From Pteria penguin (lineage: Eukaryota; Mollusca; Bivalvia; Pterioida; Pteriidae): a stretch of DNA of 64,000 nt. The stretch covers positions 2,418,001 through 2,482,000 of the forward strand of contig CM068588.1 of the NCBI GenBank assembly GCA_035048485.1, given 5' to 3'. The notes beneath the pieces were generated by a model that saw nothing but the letters and a program-made list of their open reading frames with translations, was not told the DNA's origin and did not search any database. Position 1 is the first letter of the stretch. The number at the start of each line of letters is the position of its first letter. Shown piece after piece: positions 13,401 through 22,200 of this stretch. The position numbers and the translations under genes are program-made.

Positions 13401-15229
13401 TAACGTCTGATATAATACAGGATAACGTCTGCTATAATACACGATAACGTCTGCTATTATACAGGTTAACACCTTCTATGATACAGGCTAACGTCTGTCA
13501 TCATACAGGGTAACGTCTGCCATGTTACAGACTAACGTGTGCTATAATACAGGCTAACGTCTGCCATCATACAGGATAACGTCTGCTATGATATAGGCTA
13601 ACGTCTGCCATGTTACAGGATAACGTCTGCTATAATACAGGATAACATCTGCTATAATAAAGGCTAACGTCTGCTATAATACAGGATAACGTCTGCCATG
13701 ATACAGGATAACGTCTGCTATGATATAGGCTAATGTCTGCTATAATATAGGATAACGTCTGCTATGTTACAGGCTAACGTCTACTATAATACAGGTTAAC
13801 ATCTGCTATAATACAGGATAACGCCTGTCATCATACAGGATAACGTCTGCCATCATACAGGCTAACGTCTGCTATAATACAGGCTAACGTCTGCCATGTT
13901 ACAGGATAACGTCTGCTATAATACAGGTTAACGTCTGCTATAATACATGTTAACGTCTGCTATAATACAGGCTAACGTCTGCCATGTTACAGGATAACGT
14001 CTGCTATAATACAGCTTAACATCTGCTATAATACAGGATAACGTCTGCCATCATACAGGCTAACGTCTGCTATAATACAGGCTAACGTCTGCCATGTTAC
14101 AGGATAACATCTGCTATAATACAAGTTAACGTATGCTATAATACATGTTAACGTCTGCTATAATACAGGCTAACGTCTGCTATAATACAGGCTAACGTCT
14201 GCTATGTTACAGGATAACGTCTGCTATGATACAGCTTAACATCTGCTATAATACAGGATAACGTCTGCTATGATACAAGCTAACGTCTGCTATAATACAG
14301 GCTAACGTCTGCCATCATACAGGATAACGACTGCCATCATACAGGCTAACGTCTGCTACAATACAGGCTAACATCTGCCATGTTACAGGATAACGTCTGC
14401 TTTAATACAGGTTAACGTCTGCTATTATACAGGTTAACGTCTGCTATAATACCGGCTAACGTCTGCCATGTTACAGGATAACGTCTGCTATAATACAGGT
14501 TAACGTCTGTTATAATACAGGCTAACGTGTGCTATAATACAGATTAACATCTGCTATTTTTCAGGATAACGTCTGCCATCATACAGGGTAACGCCTGCTA
14601 TAATACAGGATAACGTCTGCCATTTTACAGGATAACGTCTGTTATAATACAGGATAACGTCTGCTATAATACAGGTTAACGTGTGTTATAATACAGGCTA
14701 ACGTCTGCTGTAATACAGGATAACGTCTGCTATCATACAGGTTTACGTCTGCTATGATACAGGTTAACGTCTACTATAATACAGGTTAACGTCTGCTATA
14801 ATACAGGTTAACGTCTGCTATAATACAGGCTAACGTCTGCCATGTTACAGGATAACGTCTGCTATAATACAGGATAACGTCTGCTATCATACAGGTTAAC
14901 GTCTGCTATAATACAGGTTAACGTCTGCTATAATACAGGATAACATCTGCTATAATACAGGCTAACGTCAGCCATGTTACAGGTTAAGGTCTGCTATAAT
15001 ACAGGATAACGTCTGCTATAATACAGGATAACGTCTGCTATAATACAGGATAACGTCTGCTATACCTCGTATTTCACTGTCTCAACCGAAAGGCACAGAG
15101 AGATGAAGTCGTGGATGATGTCCTTCACTTAAATGGATAAAGTAGAAGAAGAAGATGATGACGAAGAAGAAGAAGAAGAAGAAGAAGAAGAAGAAGAAGA
15201 AGAAGAAGAAGAAAATAAGATGAAAATAA

Positions 15230-15277
<48 letters not shown>

Positions 15278-18200
15278 AATGATGGAGATGATGAGAGGAA
15301 GAAGAAGAATAAGAAGAAGTAGTAATCGTAGTAGTAGAAGAAGAAGAAATAGTAGTCGTAGTAGAAGAAAAAAAAAGAAGAAGAAGACAGAGAAGAAGAA
15401 GAAATAGTAGTCGTAGAAGAAGAAGAAGAAGAAGAAGAAGAAGACACAAAGGAACAACCATTGAGGATCGCTCGAACCTCGCTCGAGACAACGACCCGTT
15501 AGTTACAGAATGAGCTATATGGTTAATAAACTCTTTGAAGTGATGGGTTGAAATATTTTTCCTCATTGTCGATGTTTAATTTGACTATTTTAAATTTATT
15601 TAGAGGAATAAAGCATAAGATGTTATTTCTTTTACCTAGAACTCCAATATGTGGATCATATCTCGGGCTGAGATCGTACCATCTCACATCACCGGGGAAT
15701 GTGACTAGTGTCCCTATCTTCTGAAATTCTCTGTACATAACAACAGAATATGCCACCTGAGCCCTGTAAAGAAACAATATGTCCGGGTTCGTCGACAAAG
15801 ACACCTGCAGTGCCAACGTTTGGAAACTTGATGTTTGGGTTTTGGAGTCGAGTAATTTCGTGAAAATTCCTTGTTGCGTCTCCAAACTCAGATTGGATGA
15901 CGTAGAAATCTGTTGTAGTACAGTCTGCGTCAAGTTTTGGACCAGTGAAGTTACCATGGTTTTTAGAGCGTCAACATCACTGAAGTGTTTCAGTTGAAAT
16001 TGTTCCAATGATTCTTCGGTGAGCGTCTCCAACGTGAAATGTACGCAATCAAGCCTTGTGTACGATTTGCTGACGTCATCGCTATAAATACCATCCATTA
16101 ATTTTCGAGTTTCCAGAGGAGCATACTTCAACATATGTAAAAGACTACGTGCGTAAATAAACATCTGAATAGTTGTTTTATCGGTTAATTTTGCTGCCTC
16201 GTCTAAGAGCTGGAAATAGTTCGGAGATTTTATCCTCATAGGGGGCGCTCCCAGTATAGTCTGCTCATACGGAAGCCCCGACCTCATTTCAAGATGGGGG
16301 TAATTAGTGGCGACATCTGCAGGCGTCTGATACTGAATAGTATTATCGTTCTCGGAAAATTTTATTGCCTGTAATTACAAATGGTTATTATATTTAATAA
16401 TCCATTATCATCTTTACTTATTGTTTTAGAAAGAACAGATAGCAGTTCATGTATTAATGCATTATTGTGTAATAAAATGGGAATTGTATTGACCAATGGA
16501 AAACTACCGTCAACCCACGTGGCTTTTTATACAAGGTGAAGAATATCTTACCCAGGTCCGGTACCATTAACTGAGGATGTTCTTAAGTCATTATTTAAAA
16601 TTCTTCTGTTCAACGATGAATAAATAACTGGGAATTGGATTTTAATGAGTTGTATTCTATCGATAAATAAAATTAAACCATTCTGCATGACAGTTTATTG
16701 GAACATTTGATAATGGAAAAAATTAAAGTGAAATAACTGACTTCAGTTCTTTTTCAGTTTATGGCGCCGGACCCCAGTGTAATATCTCAACGTACAAATC
16801 ATACAATGTCTTTGTAAACATTACGTAAAATTATTCTGCACTATCAGAATGCCTCTATTAAATTATGCAATGTCTCCTTTTACAATACATACAGGGTCTT
16901 AATCATATTTGATTGATTCTATATACAAGACAAGCATGTCTCAATCATATTTGAATGTCTCTATATGAAAGGCAAACAATGTCTTTGCTCTATCTGAATG
17001 TCTATATATATATACAAGGCAAACAGTGTCTTCATGCTATCTGGCTGTTTTTATATACAGGGCATGAAGTGTCTTAATCTTATATGAATGTCTCTATATA
17101 CAAGGCGATCAGTGTTTCAATCTAAATATCTCTAACTACAAGGCATATAATGCTATCTGAATGTATTTATATGACACTGCCTTGATAATATCTAAATGTC
17201 TCTGAATAGAAGGCGTATAATGATATCTGAATGTCTTTATATAACACTGCCTTGATAATATCTAAATGTCCCTAAATACAAGGCACATAAGGCTATCTGA
17301 CTGTCTTTATATGACACTGCCTTGATTATATCTAACTGTCTCTGAATACAAGGCGAATAAGGCTATCTGAATGTCTTTATATGACACTGCCTTGATAATA
17401 TCTAAATGTCTCAGAATACAAAACGAATAAGGCTATCTGTATGTCTTTATATGACACTGCCTTGATAATATCTAAATGTCTCAGAATACAAGGCGAATAA
17501 GGCTATTTGAATGTCTTTATATGACACTGCCTCGATAGTATATCTAAATGTCACAGTCAGAAAATCTTTATTAACAAGGCAAGCACTGTCCTAAATGTCT
17601 TTATAAACAAGGCAAGCACTGTCCTAAATGTCTTTATAAACAAGGCAATCAATGTCCTAAATGTCTTTATCAACAAGGCAAGCACTGTCCTAAATGTCTT
17701 TATAAACAAGACAAGCAATGTCCTAAATGTCTTTATAAACAAGGCAAGCACTGTCCTAAATGTCTTTATAAACAAGGCAAGCACTGTCCTAAATGTCTTT
17801 ATAAACAAGGCAATCAATGTCCTAAATGTCTTTATCAACAAGGCAAGCACTGTCCTAAATGTCTTTATAAACAAGGCAATCAATGTCCTAAATGTCTTTA
17901 TCAACAAGGCAAGCACTGTCCTAAATGTCTTTATAAACAAGACAAGCAATGTCCTAAATGCCTTTATAAACAAGGCAATCAATGTCCTAAATGTCTTTCA
18001 TATTGTTATCTAATACAATTTAAATTTGTACACGGTCTCGATTTTCTATTTGTAGTAAGAACTGATACCTGAGCAATTTTTCTTTCAAATTCGAACATTT
18101 CCTTGAGTTTGGAGTATATTCGTTCTGAAATGAGAAAAGGATCATAAAAATTAAATCATACAGTGTTATAGAGTTATTCATTATAAATCAATCAGCATAT

Positions 18201-19151
18201 ACAAAAACATCATCAGGCCCACCTCGTCAGCCTACTACCTGATACTAAACCGGGGTGTTGCTCAATGGTTACGGCTCCTGCATGGGATTCGGGCGTTCGA
18301 ATTCGAATCAGTCTCCAAATTCTGACTTAGTAACTAATTAATGTAATTAGTAGACTTGATAGAAAGAATGTAAGCACACTACCTGTGGTGTTACTGCCGT
18401 CGCTGTTAGAGGAGGTATCGCTGTAGTCTGGATAACCATATTCCGTGTCCCCTCCGTACAGATCCTCCCCGCCAGGATAATCGCCATACTCCCCTCCACC
18501 CTCCCGATATACCAGGAATCGCTCGACTAACGCTGTCAACTTTGTAATGTACGACTCGGCCACCTGAGCAGGTAATAAGCAATATACAGTCACTACTCAC
18601 TCGGAGAAGATATTTAGAATAAGTGTTCTTGTGAGTTGTAGTACGTGGTCATTGATATAGCAGGTTTTGTTCTAGCACGTAGTGACCGATCTTGTTTTAG
18701 CATTGTCTTTTATGAAGTTCTTCTATTGTTCTAATACTGATTACCGTATTCTTGCCCTAACTTAATAAATTATGTTCAAGCATCGACTAACATGATTTTC
18801 TCTATCATTGAATTACCAGATTTTGTTTTATGGCTGACTTAACGTTTCAAAACTGACTTTCCGGATTTTGTACTCTGCGACTGAAACAAGTTTTAGCATT
18901 GACTTACCCGATTTTGTTCTAGTGGCAAATTATAAAATTCCAGTTGTAAATATAACGACGTGGGTGGAGAAAGCTGAAAATATCCACAAATTAATCGTAA
19001 TTTAAAGTGTGTTTCTTTATGGTTTTCTTCAAAATATTGTTTATAAACAATACCATGTTTATCAAAAATTTAATACACTAATGTCAGATCACAACCTCAC
19101 AAAAATCATATAAAAGCAGTTTCCAACTTCTCATAACATATACTTGTAGTT

Positions 19152-19248
<97 letters not shown>

Positions 19249-22200
19249 ATCACATTTGTACTATTAGTCTATGCATCTTTTAGCAAGTGTGGCCGACCAA
19301 CAGGAGGATCTCTCTCCTCTCAGACGCCTTATCACATGATCATTGATTGATGATCCGTATTTCCACATATCACACGACTTTCTTTAAGTACCTACTAAAC
19401 TTTTATGAAATAATTCCATGTCTGCTCTTTTATCCGTATAGGTGTGTGATACAGGTTCTGATTTTTTTGTCACCACAGAGACGATACCGCTGGTGGTGGA
19501 CTGTAAGTACCCGAGGTTATCATAAGCCCAGTTTTCAGTGCTTCTGCACTAGCCCGAAATATATACACTTGAAATTTACAGTATAAATGTTTGCAAATTA
19601 TTCTTAAGCGAAGAAGTATCTCGCTCATTCATAGCCCTGTGCTAGAACAGGTTCTTCGACTCATAATTTGACGTCACTTTGGCAGTTAGTTTTCTCATCA
19701 GATATTCTTTGGATGAACATGGTCATTTTACTCAGTTTATCCTGGAATATATTGAAAGTTCTTGAGGTTTTTATGTAAAATATGAAAATCTCTTCTAACC
19801 TCTAATATGTGCATCGGTGTATCGGATATGACATCATGTACCACATTATAGGAATACAAAGATGGACCTCCCATTTGGGCTACACCAACGAATTGCATAT
19901 CAGCTGTTGCTACGAATGATGTAAATGTTGTTTTATCAAAATACAGCACCTGCATGATTCGACTGAGGTCTGACGTCACTATAAACGGAATTAATAAATG
20001 AAAATAAATATAAAATATTGATAAATGAAATAAATAAACACCTCAAATGCTTCATTAAGGCATATAGCTCCCTTCTGGATTACGTCACTCCATGATATGC
20101 TGACGGTGTCTGCCTGATGCGTTGCATGGAAATGCATATCCATAACAGTGAGGAATCTTTTACATGCCACACCTACCGTGACACGGGACCTCGGTTTTAC
20201 TCTCTTATTCGAACGATATAACACTGGAAGTCGAACTCAGAATTTCTTGGTCACAATCCAAGCACCTCATTCAATAAGCAACACCGGTTTCAGAGTAACA
20301 TTAAATTACAAAATAAGTAAAAGAAACTCAATACATGTAAAAACTCAAACGTGATGCATGCAGAACAATGATAGGTACTGAGATACCCAAAGGTTTAGGA
20401 ATTTGACTATGATCTAATTTATATATCAAAAATTTTAACCTATGAATTTTGAGTAAGATTTTGATTTGTGAACTTTATATAAGAGTTTTTGGTGTTTGAG
20501 GAAGTTTTGTACCTTTGTTTGTATCAGATCTCGTATTAGACGCCAGACAGCTCTGATAATGCATCTTTATCGCTCTCATGTTCACGTTGTCGGTCGACGA
20601 AACGTCTTCCTCCAGGAGCTCTGTATGATAATCAAACCATGGTAAAGATAGGAACAGAAAAAAGCAATAAATAGAGGCGTAGAGAGGGAGAAATGAAAGC
20701 AATTACCCAAAAGTAGCTTTATTGCAGCTCTGTCCGGAATTTTGTTTTGTTATGTTTTATTTGTTTTGCACCTCATCAGATTCAACTCCCTTATATGGTT
20801 GCGGCATCTGCTTGGTGCATGATCTGAAAACTTCTACCCGTGTAACGGACTGAACGGAAGCACCTGCATGGTGCATGGTCTGGTAACTTCTACCTGTGTA
20901 ACGGATTGAACGGAGGCATCTGCTTGGTGCAAGATCTGATAACTTCTACATATGTAAAAAACTCAACGGAAGCACATGCATGATGCATGTTCTGATAACT
21001 TCTATCTATGTAACGGACTCAACAGAATCACATGCATGGTGCATGGTCTGATAACTTTTATCTATGTTACGGACTCAACGGAAGCACCTGCTTGGTGCAT
21101 GTTCTGATAACTTCTATCTATGTAACGGACTCAACGGAAGCACCTGCTTAATGCATGGTCTGATAACTTCTATCTATGTAACGGACTCAACGGAAGCACC
21201 TGCTTAATGCATGGTCTGATAACTTCTATCTATGTAACGGACTCAACGGAAGCACCTGCTTAATGCATGGTCTGATAACTTCTATATATGTAACGGACTC
21301 AACGGAAGCACCTGCATGATGCATGTTTGACAACTTCTATCTATGTTATAAACTCACAGGAAGCACCTCCTTGATGCATGATCTGATAACTTCTACCGAT
21401 GTAACGGACTCAACGGAAGCACCTGCTTGGTGCATGGTCTAATAATTTCTACAGAAGAAACGGACTCAACGAAAGCACCTGCTTGATGCATGATTTGATA
21501 ACTTCTACATATGTAAGGGACTCAACGGAAGCACCTGCTTGGTGCATGATCTGATAATTTCTACATATGTAACAGTCTCAACGGAAGCACCTGCTTGATG
21601 AATGGTTTGACAACTTCTACCTATGTTATAGACTCACAAAAAGCACCTGCATGATGCATGATCTGATAACTTCTACATATGTAACGGACTCAACGGAAGC
21701 ACCTGCAACTTCTACCTATGTTATAGACTCACAAGAAGCAATGAAGGTAATTTACTTACCAACGTGACACGGGGCTCCGATTTAGACTGTCCCATACAAA
21801 GGACCGAATTAAGCGGTTTGGGGGGGTGTTAGAAGATGATAGATTATCTTAAGGAAATCCGATCCGATTGTCGGATTCGAACTCGGACCGTCAGATAAGA
21901 AATCGTGTGTGAAACCCCGATATCAACCAGTCCCTCTCTGTAGAGAGGGGCATAGAATAAGCAATTATCAAAGGGAAAACTGGACCTTGGCTTTCAGTGC
22001 ATCATATAATAGGGAAACATTGGAATTATTGTTGGCACTGAAGCCGACGGTTTCTCCGTCACGAGTCGAGCATTCTGCCAGTTCTTACCATAAAACAAAG
22101 ACATCTCCGTAACATTTTGGAAATTACGATTCACATTTTCTTGTTTCATTTTTCCGCGTTGAGTAACGTCCAAATTGGAATCACAATATGAATGCATCAT

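Noticed and set aside
15082..15566. Three minus-strand frames of Ser, Phe or His runs
   Set aside because: Triplet microsatellites (GAA, GAT, TAG) produce these in all frames.
17557..17982. 141-codon minus-strand frame of [11 protein letters not shown] repeats
   Set aside because: Product of a 33-bp minisatellite in intron 6; the unit length alone keeps it open.
20042..20090. Candidate M13 exon reading AICLNEAFE between exons 3 and 4
   Set aside because: No acceptor gives the required phase at both ends, and the upstream part is SINE sequence.
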